Below, in pieces: positions 22,960 to 33,536 of a stretch of 64,000 bases of DNA (position 1 is its first letter; each line of letters opens with the position of its first letter). The translations under genes and the position numbers were made by a program. This DNA comes from Angiostrongylus vasorum. Its lineage: Eukaryota > Nematoda > Chromadorea > Rhabditida > Metastrongylidae. The stretch spans positions 2,544,501 to 2,608,500 of the forward strand of contig JADANN010000445.1 of NCBI GenBank assembly GCA_018806985.1. The letters run 5' to 3'. A model generated the notes under the pieces. That model was not told the DNA's origin and searched no databases. It saw only the letters and a list, made by a program, of their open reading frames with translations.

Positions 22960-23280
22960 TGTCTCCGCTGGTTCTCATACAGAGGAACAATGTTTACACG
23001 ACATTCCAAACGATGATTGGAGAATCTTCCTCAATATGACACGGAAATCGTACATCAAACGGTTTATCCAGAATAAGGCTGGATGAATGACGTTTTAAGT
23101 AGCCTACTGTTGCTTAGAAGGTGAATATAAATACAAACACGTTCGGAACACAAACATGGAAGAGAGCTGGTCACTTAGTGCATAAGAAAACCATTTAAGA
23201 GACAAGCTTAAGGTCTCGATATTCTTGTTGAGCAAACACGAAGTGTTACTTTGTTCTCTATTCCGTTAAAGCATCAACTT
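22960..23280. other. Unassigned upstream region of tmem-131
   Basis: Likely 5' flank or promoter of tmem-131. No specific regulatory site was recognised. Confidence 0.35.
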
Positions 23281-23545
23281 TTGAGGTGGTGTGGTGTATT
23301 CGTCGACTACATGCGACTCTGATCAACTGTTCTTCCTCAGTGGAAGGCACGTAGTAAACGGTGGGTTTCTTCGAGGACCTGTTGATCGTGTGATTGCGAT
23401 TTAGATTTTCATCTTTCTGTATGTGTTATCGGAGCGTTTAACTTAGTAAACTGCCTATCAATATACTCTTCCAGGCTCTGAAGAAGGCGAAATCCGCCAA
23501 AACGTCAGCTTCAACGGAATAAAGAATAAAGTAACACCGCGTGTT
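23280..23545 (+). repeat. Family E repeat with hammerhead-like motif
   Basis: Shares 'tgcgactctgatcaactg.tcttcctcag' and 'ggctctgaagaaggcg...cgtcagc' with the copy at 62780-63010. The motif at 23474-23510 reads GGCT, CTGAAGA, GGCGAAATCCGCC, then AAAACGTC, AGCT. The G of the conserved GAAA is changed to A, so a ribozyme here would be inactive. Confidence 0.65.
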
Positions 23546-23879
23546 TGCTCAAGAGGAATATCGAGAGCTATCTGATCAATGCCGAGGTCAATAGAAGGTC
23601 GGTCGTGGAAATTACTCCAAGCTTAAGGTTCATGTCTGTAGATAACGCAGCGGGATATGCTCCTTCCTTATGCATTTCTAAACGTGCAGAAACAAATACC
23701 TTCACTTTCCTTACTCTTTAAAGTTTCTAAGGAAGATCAAGAGATGTTCCTGCTGAATATGAAGCATATACTAACAAAGACCTAGCCTTCATGAACTTTG
23801 TAAATTCACACTACTGTTTGTACAATAACTAACCTACAAGAAACAACGTTGTCGAAGAAAGCTCTTCGCTAGGAGAACA

Positions 23880-24500
23880 TACTTGTGAAGCGGTTCATTG
23901 TTGCGGATGGAGAGGTTTGTGTGAGCGCAAGAACTGCTGCTTCTCAGAAATGGAGGACCATCGTGGGATCACTGGACTTCCGCAAGAAGGCATGCACCTC
24001 CCAGAACGCTGCCCCGACACCCAGTGCTGTTCCAGCACGGACAGCTGCTGGTGACACGGAACATCCTGCACGTCCGGGCTGCGCCCGAGGGAAGAAGAGG
24101 CTCCCCGATCATCTGCTCGGCCAGCTTCGTGCGTTCATCACTCGCTGCTGACGACGATCAAGCTCCATTCTGTGGTGCTTCTTCGACCATCGTCATTCGC
24201 ACAGTTTCAGCAGTAAAGGATATGGATGGTTACAGGTGAAAACGTGTGTTTCGCCAGAAATTTCATGCGAGGTAAGTTCAGAAGAGCCGAAAACGGTGAA
24301 AAGGAATTGACTGACTCAATTTTCCTAAACCACAGCCTCATCAAACTACTCATCGGCGACTTATTCGGTGAACCATGGCGAACTGTACAAGAATTTATGG
24401 ATTCGCCGGAGAAAAACTACTCTCCGATGGAAAGTGAGAAGAAAAAACCGTGTACCACATATATTACCTATTCATGTCAAAATCCCATTTGTAGAAATTA
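23880..24500 (+). CDS. Coding-like GC-rich block, unresolved
   Basis: Higher GC than its surroundings, and all three plus frames are open over 100-270 bases: 23885-24151, 24024-24239, and 24226 onward. A consensus donor (GCGAG|GTAAGT at 24271) and an acceptor (CCACAG at about 24337) would join a frame ending NVCFARNFMR to SSNYSSATYSVNH. The latter runs on through a basic stretch into the SINE at 24509. One frame has a Cys-rich start (CCGWRGLCERKNCC). I recognise no family. It could be a diverged gene end, an exon of a gene with unseen parts, or a pseudogene. Confidence 0.3.
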
Positions 24501-24508
24501 TTCTCAAA

Positions 24509-24794
24509 AGAGCGCGTGTGGCACAGTGGTCGGAAACGCTCTGCAACACACACGTGGAATCGATCCCCGTGCCCATGGCCTACCAAGCTTTCCATCCCTC
24601 GGGGTCGGCAAATTGGTACCAAACTTGTCTGGGAGGATAGCAGCACTGGCGACACCTCGGTAGGCCACCGCGAGTCATTGTAAAGGCCAGATATGCATTC
24701 AATCACTCCAGCGATACTTAATGAAGTCGATTGCATGGCGCATTCCGCAGGGGTTGATCAACACCGAGAGCTTTATGCTTTATCCTTTTATTCT
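24509..24794 (+). repeat. SINE-A copy 1 (tRNA-derived)
   Basis: Head with A-box-like 'gtggcacagtggtcgg' and B-box-like 'atcgatcccc', the shared body 'ggcaaattggtaccaaacttgtctggga', 'taaaggccagatatgcattca', and a tail of TTTATCC units. It forms the outer part of the left arm of the inverted duplication. Confidence 0.85.
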
Positions 24795-24949
24795 CAAAAA
24801 TCTCTCAGACATGAATGCTGACCATATTTATCCTATATGGTATTAACTTCGTGGAGTGTTTGTGACTACTCAACAAAAGCGTGAAATAAAAAAACCTGTA
24901 CGACATATGGGAGACAAATGGCGAAGCATTAGAGAAAGAAATGACATCT

Positions 24950-26954
24950 GCCTCATATAAATTGGCGATTAGCAATCTTCTAAAGTTTCGGGACAGCAAA
25001 AAAACTCGGACTTTCAGAGAGAGAGGGAGAGGAGACGTTGCAACGACAGTCAAGTCGAAATCGACGATCAGAACGGGCGAATCGCGATGTTTTGGGGTCA
25101 CGACTCAGCACTCGCGCGGACAACGCACGAACGCAGTGGAGGCATGTCGCTGCGTCGACATTTCCTGAGGACACAGCAGCGACTGCGTCCGAGCGAGACA
25201 AGCACCCGGACAGGGCGAACGATCGGAAAGCGCACTGCACTGTTCGCAAAGCACCACACAACACGTTGCCCCCGAGGCTGTACACGGGCGGATAAACAAG
25301 TCCATCTCGTGGATGTGAATGAAGCTCCCAATCAAGATCTACCTCGTACACATATGTCAACAATTGTGCACTCAAAAGAATTCGAGGAACAGTTCTAATT
25401 TCAACACCAACTGCCATCTTTCACTTTGCTAAGAACCAAACTCGAAACTTCATACAAGTACAGGAACACCTATTACTTTCTGGAACGACTCTTCCTCACG
25501 AACCTTGACATAACTTCCACTGGTGTCCACGACTAAGATTCCGTGATCTAAGAATCATTTCCAACTGTAATGTGGTAAGGTAACGTGAGCCATAGATGCG
25601 TCTTTTTTCGCAGGTAGTTGCTGTAGAGAACGCTTGCATCCTCTTGGAGTTCATTCAGCTATTTCTAACGTCCATCTTTCGTCGGCTCCTCTCATATCAC
25701 CACACAGTTTATCCATTACATGTTTTCGCTCCTGAGGATAGAATGAACTTTAAAAGTCTACTTCTAGGCGTCATTAAAATTCCGAAAAAAAGTCAGTGCT
25801 TAGGTTTTGGCCAGAACCAGATAATGTGGTTAGTAGCCCCTTTAAGATACCGGAACCCGTCTCACCTTTCTGCCTAATTCTTCCTTGACATTGCTTCCCA
25901 GGTTCATTGAACATAACGGGCATCCTGAGTTGTTGTATTTCTAGTTTGAAAAGCACATATCTCGATTTGTTTGCCATCGCAGCGTGGGTTTTCCATGAGT
26001 TTCGTTTCTTGAGAGTGACGCGCATCCCTGTGATGTTCCCACTTCACTGCACTCTTCGATCATCACCTCGACTTCAGTGGTTTTCGATTTCATCAGCAAA
26101 ATGAACGCTTGATATGAATTTTCCACGAATATATACACCATCCACCACCCAATCATGTGACTTTATTAGTCGCTATAGTGCGGCGATGATCCCCTTTGCC
26201 GAGACTATGTAACTCTGTAGGACTGTTTTTATTATGGCGAAGCCAAAAAATTAACGGAAACGTAGTGTTTTTTTGGCGGTTTCGGAACACCGTAAGTTTC
26301 GAAGCTCCCGCACGATTTTCCGTAGTTGACAAAGGTGAGGACAAGTGGCAGGTAGTATTCCCAACAGACTTCAATAAATCTGGACACGAACATGATAGTC
26401 CTGCTCGATTAAACAGTTCGGGATTCTTAATATGCACACATATGTTGATTGCAGTGAAGTGATTGTAAAGCAAATTACACAAGAAAATTGGATGCTAGTC
26501 GCAAATATACCGTTTGTCACCTTTTCTGTCAGGGATGACCAGTGCGCTAAGTCCACCACTGCTCAAAAATTCTTTCTCTTCAAGAAAGATTCTCATGCGG
26601 ATTGCAGGAAGTGTGGGTAGTCTCGGCTATCAGCTACAGGGGAATTTGGCTACTAAACTGTCTAATTCTAAAACTAAGCTTCTATCTATGCTACTGACCA
26701 TAGCACGTACTTCAAAGGGAAGAATCTGAAGCAGTATTCCCTCGGCGAAAACTCCAAGATATGAAACATGCTTGTAGAACCTAGAAGACTGGAGTGAACG
26801 TTTCCCGTTGTAATTTCGATTTTACGGAAGGAGCCGCTTCTAATCTCACCTTCGTTAACCACGGAGATGACGGATTCGAGCATATCACTCAACAGCATTT
26901 TGTTAGACTGTTTAATCAAAAATGACCTAGTGCAAGTAGCAATATGCATAAAGC
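24950..26954. other. Loop of the inverted duplication
   Basis: Contains a GC-rich stretch (about 25020-25310) with several overlapping open frames on both strands, the longest on the minus strand at 24980-25417. None carries a recognisable motif. The rest (25420-26950) shows no supported gene. Confidence 0.35.
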
Positions 26955-27105
26955 TCTAACGTCATTTCTTTCTCTAATGCTTCGCCATTTGTCTCCCATA
27001 TGTCGTACAGGTTTTTTATTTCACGCTTTTTGTTGAGTAGTCACAAACACTCCACGAAGTCAATACCATATTGGTCAGCATTCAAGTCTGAGAGATTTTT
27101 TGAGA

Positions 27106-27394
27106 ATAAAAGGATAAAGGATAAAGCTCTCGGCGTTGATCAATCCCTGTAGGATGCGCCATGCACTCAATTTCATTGAGCACCGTTGGATGTGTGTGAA
27201 TGCATATCTGGCCTTTACAATGACTCGCGGTGGCCTACCGATATATTGAGCTATGGTGCTACCCTCTCACACAAGTCTGGTGCAAATTTTCCGATCCCGG
27301 AGGGATAGAGGGGCTTGGTGAGCCTGAGGCGCGCGGATCAATCCCATTTGTGTTGCTGGGCGCCTCTTACCACTGCGCGCTACACACACTCGCT
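27106..27394 (-). repeat. SINE-A copy 2
   Basis: Minus-orientation copy with tail 'aaggataaaggataaagctctcggcgttgatcaatccctg' and head ending 'cactgcgcgctacacacac'. It is the right-arm counterpart of the copy at 24509. Confidence 0.85.
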
Positions 27395-27415
27395 CCTACA
27401 TAAGTATATTCACAT

Positions 27416-27446
27416 ATATATATATATATATGTATATATATACATA
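27416..27446. repeat. TA/TATG microsatellite
   Basis: A run of TA dinucleotides with a TATG interruption. Confidence 0.85.
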
Positions 27447-27449
27447 TTT

Positions 27450-28760
27450 AAAAAAACAAGCGGTTTTAGCAGAGTAATTCATACGCTGTTCTATGTGGTG
27501 CATAAGCTTAAAACGCAGAACGATCTAAAGGAGTAACTACGAGAAGCTCAGAAAGAACTGTCAATTGATGCAGATGAAGTTAAACTGGAAAAAAAAGGAG
27601 TCAACTCTCAAATCACAGAGACGTTATTTGATGAAATTAATGAAGCAGTGCTGAAAGCCTTCCAGGTTTCCTTCTAACTTCCAAACGAATTCGTTCTTCC
27701 ACCAACTCACATGAGATAACAACAAGCGCTACATGTGCCCAGCAAAATTTTGAGCAGTAATAGTTTCAGGATTCAACTATAATCACATCTAAGGATTTAG
27801 CGAATAGTCTATTAACTTTCAAAAATTAGGGGTTCCATAATGACTATCTAGCAGTCTTTTAACGAAACAGGGCTGAGATGAACGACTTTACGCCGTCGAC
27901 GTCCCAGCTATCAAAAAAGCAGGAAGAAAAAACAACGAGAAAGCAAGCATCAGCTACATATGAAATTCATGTGGAATGTGTGAAAGGAAGAACGTGTAAA
28001 AAATGCCTATCGATTGATAGAACAGGAGAGACTGGAGTCGTAACTGCAAGCCAACATCCATAAGAAGAACTGGGATCCCAGCAGAGAAAACCACAGCAGA
28101 GTGAAAACGAAAAGCTTGATGGGCATAGTGTGACCACTCCGGAGAACAAGGTCAGTTTCCAGACTGCCCGATCGATGGTGGGACTGGTTTCAGTAGAGCA
28201 CTTTAGTTCCGTAATAATGACAATGCTAAGCAAGACACCAAACACCAGCAATGAAGAAACAGCGGGTAAAAGCAGGTTGATACTCTGGCGTTCAAAATGG
28301 GTAGATGATGAATAACAAACGGAGAAGCGGTCGAGATGGCAAGTCGAATTTTGCTGATAACTTCTCGAGCAGAATGTCCTCAAAGAAACTGTCACAAATA
28401 AACTGTTAAACACAAAAAGTAGAGTTATACCACAGTATAAACCCTGTTCCTGTTAGGTAACCCCAACAAAGGTTCGGAAGAACACTGAAATCATGGAAAA
28501 CGCTGAGCTAAGCGAATCATGATCGATGACGTCATCAGTTTCGTTTCTCAAGGACGCAAAGAACCGCAGCAGAGCGCGGTATCTACACATGAGATTCACT
28601 GTGTTCTTGTGAGTTCATGCTAGTTGTAGTGCAGTACTTCTTTTTATTTCTTTCCCATGTTTCCATTTTCTTTTGGATTTTTTTCTTAGCTGTATTTTCT
28701 ACTACGGCGAATGCTGCATATTTAGCTTTAAATTCCGGAGCCGTCAGTATTGTGAATACC
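27450..28760. other. Unassigned sequence upstream of the 28.8-kb gene
   Basis: Short frames only, for example Lys/Thr-rich at 27878-28063. No motif is recognised. The end may contain the 5' leader of the gene that begins at 28768; a TTTTTTTCTTAG acceptor ends at 28689. Confidence 0.35.
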
Positions 28761-28767
28761 TTCATCG

Positions 28768-31700
28768 ATGAGAAGATCACGAACTGGTGAGGTTCGCGAT
28801 TCAAGAGGAAGTCGTACGTTCATAGGCACATGCCAGGAGTCGCGGTGGGATCCATCGAAGTACGATCCGGCCCGAGTGTATGGCGAGCTTGCGGAGCTGT
28901 TCGAAAAACTACGAAAGCAACTGGGACCTCATCTCGGACAGTAGGTGTTTTGAAAGCTTGTGAAACTCTCTTTGTTGTTGCTACGATATCATAATTTTAA
29001 GTAATTTGTTTTAATTCTAGTAATGAGCAACAGTTGTTTTTTTAAAACTTGCTTAATTTAACACTTGAAAGAGTCGTCTTCTTGAAGAGTCGTACGGACT
29101 CCAGGGAAGTGTCCATATGATTGATGATTTGTCGGTAAGACAAGTTTTTCTCTTCCATGGAATCTAGAAATAACCGTACTACAGTTCTTTTGAAGTCGTC
29201 AGCGTAAGTCTTGTCAATTAAAGAAAAAAATATTCACATTGCATCTGGCCTGCCATCCGGACAATGTGGCAGTGGTTTCTGGCACTAGTTTCCTCTTAGC
29301 TGAACTTCCGTAAACGTTGGTCTGTGAAACAGTCTTGTGAATAGACTTAATCAGAGAAATCCTCAACCCTTATCAGTCAGCGAATGCTGTTCTGGACCGA
29401 TGTGGTTATTCCCGGATGCACTTTTGCCCAATTTTTTTATTAGTTAAAGATTTTTTCCTTGTTTCTTTAGTACTGTTTGAACATGACGGGCGACTCTGGT
29501 TTTTTTGGTAACTAGCGACAGCTTTTGTTAGCTAAGGAGGTTAGGGAGTTTGGATTTTAATGGATTCTCAAAGATGCACACACTTAGGGGTTAGATCTTG
29601 GTAGATGTATAGAAGAGCCGTTGCTAAAGCGTCTTAAGGATGTGCTTGAAGGGTAGAAGTACAAAACGCTTGGCCATGATAAATCCTTAGGAGATACCTT
29701 ATTTCATCGACTCCATTAAGAATCCTTGAGATAACTGAATTCATATCTGACGTGTATAATGAGTTATTATAGCTCACCGATTGATCGAATTGGTGTTTCT
29801 ATCCTCCCAGGTAAATCTGGTACCAGCTCACTGACCATGGAGAAATTGGGACTTGATTGGCCCTGAGTGGATTCGATCGAACCAAAGCATTCCGCATGTT
29901 GAATGGGCATCACCACCACTGCTCTACATATTTCCCAAGGGGTTTTATAGAGTAGTTTTCTTTGCAGAGGTGAAATTGAGGTTGAAATTTTCAAAAAGTT
30001 GAAAACAGGTTTCAAAATCTCCAACGTAAGCGCCGTAGCTGCAAACATTTGCGATACATTGGCAGGCTTCACCTCAGCCCGTTCTTTGAAATTCCACCTA
30101 TTTAGTCGCGTCAGTGTTCAAAATACGAGTTCTTATGAAGAAAAACGAAAAAAAAACTCACTAGTTACAGACCAACAGAATTTCGTCGTTGTGTTGTGAC
30201 AAAACTTGTATCATGGACGTATCATGGACCCATATATCTGTAAATTTTATTGATTTTTTATTTAAATGATTGGGTTCACTAAGAGATGAAGCATATTGAT
30301 TTAAAGACAAGAGCGGCTATTCTTTTCGTTATCCATGTATTCATCCCAACACTTTACCACCTTAACTTGGTTGGGAGGTGTTACTGGTTGTCGGGCTGCG
30401 ATGCACAGCGGAGGATTCATACCCCAGCAAGGTCTCCCTGGCTGAGAGGGAGCCCGACGTTGCCATCAGGGAGGCCCAGCTAAGAGTAGACCAATGCAGG
30501 GATCCACCACCGTTCTCGTATCAAATTAGTCGCATAGTGGCAAATCCCCCTCTGATCCAGCAAAGGCGGCGACTGCCTCTGGTGGTGACGACTTGGATCG
30601 GACTTTGGCCTGGCTGACCCCAGCATTGCAGGGAAACCACAATGGCTGGACCAGCAAAGCTCTGTAAAAGCGCAAATTATGCTGGGGCCCGCACAACCAG
30701 TGAGGAAGAGCCATCCAAGTATCTAAGTATCTGTGTATCAAAATTGTTGGAGTTAAATACTGTGTTTTATGTGTTAAATAGTGCAATGTTTGTAGCATAA
30801 ATTTAGCGATAACTAAGGAGGTACAAACTTAACATATCGTTGTTTAGCTTGAATCATTCCCAAAACACTATATAGCCCCTAGATCATCGATTCTGTGCGT
30901 TTTTCCTGCAGCAATATTTGGTGGTTATTGTATCTACAATACTGATGTAAGACCGGTTTACTTACATATTTGAATGGCTATCTTCACAAGTCATGAACAG
31001 TCGTGCAGGCCACAACACAATTTCCTTTACATTCGTGGGTGACTGGTTCGGCGGGGCTTCTTTTTCCATTCGTATTCAAGTCTCGAAAGCTATGTTGAGT
31101 CTCTTTCAATTCTCTTGTCATCACTTGGCATCTAGCGATCATGCTGTTGCCTCGATCGCAGCACTGGTTTACTGTTAGGTGAGCTTCCGTGTGGAAATGT
31201 GAACTTCGTCTGACTCATGAGATCCTTCTGAGTGATGAATTTTCCGCTGTGCCTCGTAGTTTTGCTCCCATGAACTGATGTTAACCAAAACGAGGCGGTA
31301 AACCACCAGGTGGTTTATTGCACAGTGAAATCCCTCGCATACTCCATTATATAGCAATTCTGTAGCACAAAATGGACGCTTCCTTAGACATTGCGCTCAT
31401 CTTTGTAGTAGGATTAAAATTCAAGATTGTAGTTAATTGCTAATATTATATTTTTATATTCGGCAAGAGGCATGGAAAGCGTGGTGGTTAGAACTCATGC
31501 AATACACACATTGTCTCATTGCCGGACTCCGCAATGGATCAACCAATTCATTATCCTTCCGTAGTCTTCAAATGGGTACTAGAGCTCGTACCAGAAAAAA
31601 GCTCTTGATCCACGAGGCCTGGCGACGGCCAGTAGTTGAGACCTGGAAACACTCTAGCAGAGCTGTTTCATGATTTGAGGAAGTTTGGCCAGCACTTAAC

Positions 31701-32130
31701 AACATTCATAAAGATGCAAACCCGAATGCCCTTGTGGGTGACAATGCACGATGTTGAGCCGAAGGAAAAAACTGCAGGGATTCACACAATATGCAGGACG
31801 TAGCCTGTGTAATAAATCGTCCGCAACGGCTTTACTTGGCAGGCAGACGTCTGTTTTTTTTTTTTACGTTTTTTAAAATTTTGTTTGGAAGGACACGACG
31901 TACTGCGTTACCATGGCTTTTTATGAGTCCAAAAGTTTTATTTTTCCTAAGGATTATGTGGACCACGTTTGAAGATTTGGCGTTCCCTATACCGAGTAGT
32001 TCGCGCTATCCTTGACTTTAACGCTTATTTCGATTCATGTGTGGTGCCAGTAATATCCGCAGTACAAAGATGTTTGTACTACGCCTTAGTACGCCTTGGT
32101 CCAGTACGTCGTCCATCTACGAAATACCAG
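28768..32130 (+). CDS. Unrecognised multi-exon gene, 5' part
   Basis: Exon 28768-28940 starts MRRSRTGEVRDSRGSRTF and continues SRWDPSKYDPARVYGELAEL and FEKLRKQLGPH to a GTAGGT donor in phase 2. Exon 29074-29134 (RLLEESYGLQGSVHMIDDLS) follows in matching phase before GTAAGA. Further candidate exons are 29968-30025 (GEIEVEIFKKLKTGFKISN), 30912-30946, and 31952-32130 (GPRLKIWRSLYRVVRAILDF to PSTKYQ, then GTGAGG). Phase does not match between the second and third, so at least one exon is missing. I do not recognise the family. It may end here or lead into the frame at 32247. Confidence 0.5.
29770..29935 (-). repeat. SINE-B/A-related fragment
   Basis: On the minus strand: A-box-like 'gcagtggtggtgatgcc', B-box-like 'ggttcgatcgaatcc', then 'gagctggtaccagatttacctgggagg'. 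This is the shared head and start of body of the SINE families. Confidence 0.65.
30335..30735 (+). repeat. Family D repeat, copy 2
   Basis: The best-preserved member of the ~400-bp family: starts 'ccaacactttaccacc', ends with AAGTATC-type tail units after 'gcgggcccgcacaaccagtgaggaag' in reverse order. Other copies are at 21210, 46035 (partial), 50375 and 58575. No internal ORF is conserved. Confidence 0.8.
31468..31770 (+). repeat. SINE-B copy
   Basis: Head 'gcgtggtggttagaactcatg', body end 'ggccagcacttaacaacattcataaag', matching the copies at 43275 and 55997. Confidence 0.6.
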
Positions 32131-32223
32131 GTGAGGGCCCGTGGCATCCATTGTGACTGTGTTTCTCGACAACGGCTTTACATGAGTTGGATAACCGTGT
32201 CCACTCAGCCTGATATAATCAAT

Positions 32224-32236
32224 CTGTTCTTTTTAG
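32224..32236 (+). promoter_or_regulatory. Splice or trans-splice acceptor before 32247 ATG
   Basis: CTGTTCTTTTTAG ends 10 bases before the ATG at 32247. It either joins an upstream exon or receives a spliced leader. The exon ending at 32130 is in a phase that does not continue into this frame, which favours trans-splicing. Confidence 0.45.
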
Positions 32237-32246
32237 GTATCTTTTA

Positions 32247-33494
32247 ATGGTGAAACAATATGCTAAGCAGTCGCTTAGCGTTTATGAATTGGACAAAAGA
32301 GTCGAGAAGCTGTTGAATGGCGATTCCTTATCCATTCACGATACTTTCATTCAAGTACTTTCTGAGTCGTGCCACCTTATAACGGTTTCGAGATCGATGA
32401 GTGATATTCTTGCCAGAAACGTGAAAAGGGAATCTCAGAAGGACTACATCCCACACATCTCTACAATAAATGCATTGCTTATATTACGTAGCCTCGAGAA
32501 TGGATGGGGAGCTCCTGATCCAACTGCTGGTCAATTTATTGGCGATGCTGTCAGAACCATGTTAGCTGATCGAATCGATGCCGCTATGCATGTTCGGAAG
32601 TCTCCTAACACAAATAAGATTGGATTCCGTAGCAGTTTTAATCCATCCAGCGTACAACTTGGGAATCCATTTCATCGGATCACTGTTACAGATCTTTTCA
32701 ATTCCTTTGCGGTTCAAAATCATTTTCTTGGTGCTGAAACGTGCAACTTGCTGCGACTAAAGTGTCACTCCAATTTTTATGAAAAATTGAAGTTTGCTAC
32801 AGAAGGTGGTTGTGAGGAGAATACTGGTAGTCCATCGACAAGTAGAACGACGAATTTGTCCAGTGTTGTTGTAGGAGAGGAAATTTCTCTTAATGAGAGT
32901 TTCTGCAACTTGGCCACAGCTGCTGCTCACACCTGCATTTCACTGCCCGTGACTATTTGCTTATCTCCTAAGCTTTCTGGTTCATTTCATGAAAAAGAAT
33001 TTAAAACTATTCATTTACCTAGTAAGATTACACTACCGGTCAGTGCTAGTAGGGAAGACGACTCTAAAGTACGCCACGGATTAACTCTTCCAAGCACTGA
33101 TACAGAATCAAGTTCATTCTGTATAGCATCCACTGAACATCTCGGTGTTAATGTATCTTCTGTTACTGAGTCCATGCTAAAATTGAAGGGTCGATCTGTA
33201 AAACGTAGAAGAGAAAATATTCTGGATAAGTCTGCAGTAAGCGACGTGGCTGACCCTACCGCTACTCCGTCGCAGTCATCCAACAAATCTGCAAGGTTAG
33301 AGGTAATCGAGTCCTCCACTGAATTACCCCATTCCTCAAGAGAGTATTATTCGAATATTACTGACTCTCTCAGCTCAAAGTGTACAAGAAAGAAAGCAGA
33401 GTTGCAGCATTCTAACTCGAAGCTGATAAGCTCACCACCATCCATCAAAAGGTTATCACCAAAAAAGAACGCGCATTTAAAAATGATGAGTTGA
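32247..33494 (+). CDS. Unrecognised protein, 415-codon frame
   Basis: Starts MVKQYAKQSLSVYELDKRVE. The first ~180 residues look like a folded, helical domain (ELDKRVEKLLNG, STINALLILRSLENGWGAPD, ITVTDLFNSFAVQNHF). From about residue 190 it becomes Ser/Thr/Lys-rich and probably disordered, with a basic KGRSVKRRRE motif (possible nuclear signal). No domain family is recognised. The stop at 33492 is suspect: from about 33415 another frame (+1) becomes coding-like and runs to 33607 (KLTTIHQ, AFKNDELKHKVDTLLDDEL). The 567-codon frame downstream then resumes the original phase. All parts probably encode one protein. Confidence 0.7.
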   Translation: MVKQYAKQSLSVYELDKRVEKLLNGDSLSIHDTFIQVLSESCHLITVSRSMSDILARNVKRESQKDYIPHISTINALLILRSLENGWGAPDPTAGQFIGDAVRTMLADRIDAAMHVRKSPNTNKIGFRSSFNPSSVQLGNPFHRITVTDLFNSFAVQNHFLGAETCNLLRLKCHSNFYEKLKFATEGGCEENTGSPSTSRTTNLSSVVVGEEISLNESFCNLATAAAHTCISLPVTICLSPKLSGSFHEKEFKTIHLPSKITLPVSASREDDSKVRHGLTLPSTDTESSSFCIASTEHLGVNVSSVTESMLKLKGRSVKRRRENILDKSAVSDVADPTATPSQSSNKSARLEVIESSTELPHSSREYYSNITDSLSSKCTRKKAELQHSNSKLISSPPSIKRLSPKKNAHLKMMS

Positions 33495-33536
33495 AACATA
33501 AGGTTGATACATTATTAGATGATGAATTGGACGTGA

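Larger units (their letters stand above)
24509..27394. repeat. Large inverted duplication (arms ~440 bp, loop ~2.0 kb)
   Basis: Left arm 24509-24949 consists of SINE-A plus about 155 bp of unique sequence (ending 'gcattagagaaagaaatgac'). The right arm 26955-27394 is its reverse complement: the same unique stretch, then a SINE-A in minus orientation. Homology stops sharply at 'gtcatttc' on the inner side. Because unique flank is shared as well as the SINE, this is an inverted segmental duplication or foldback element, not two independent insertions. Confidence 0.8.

Noticed and set aside
24980..25417. 145-residue minus-strand ORF in the GC-rich loop
   Set aside because: All six frames are relatively open because of base composition; no motif or splice support.
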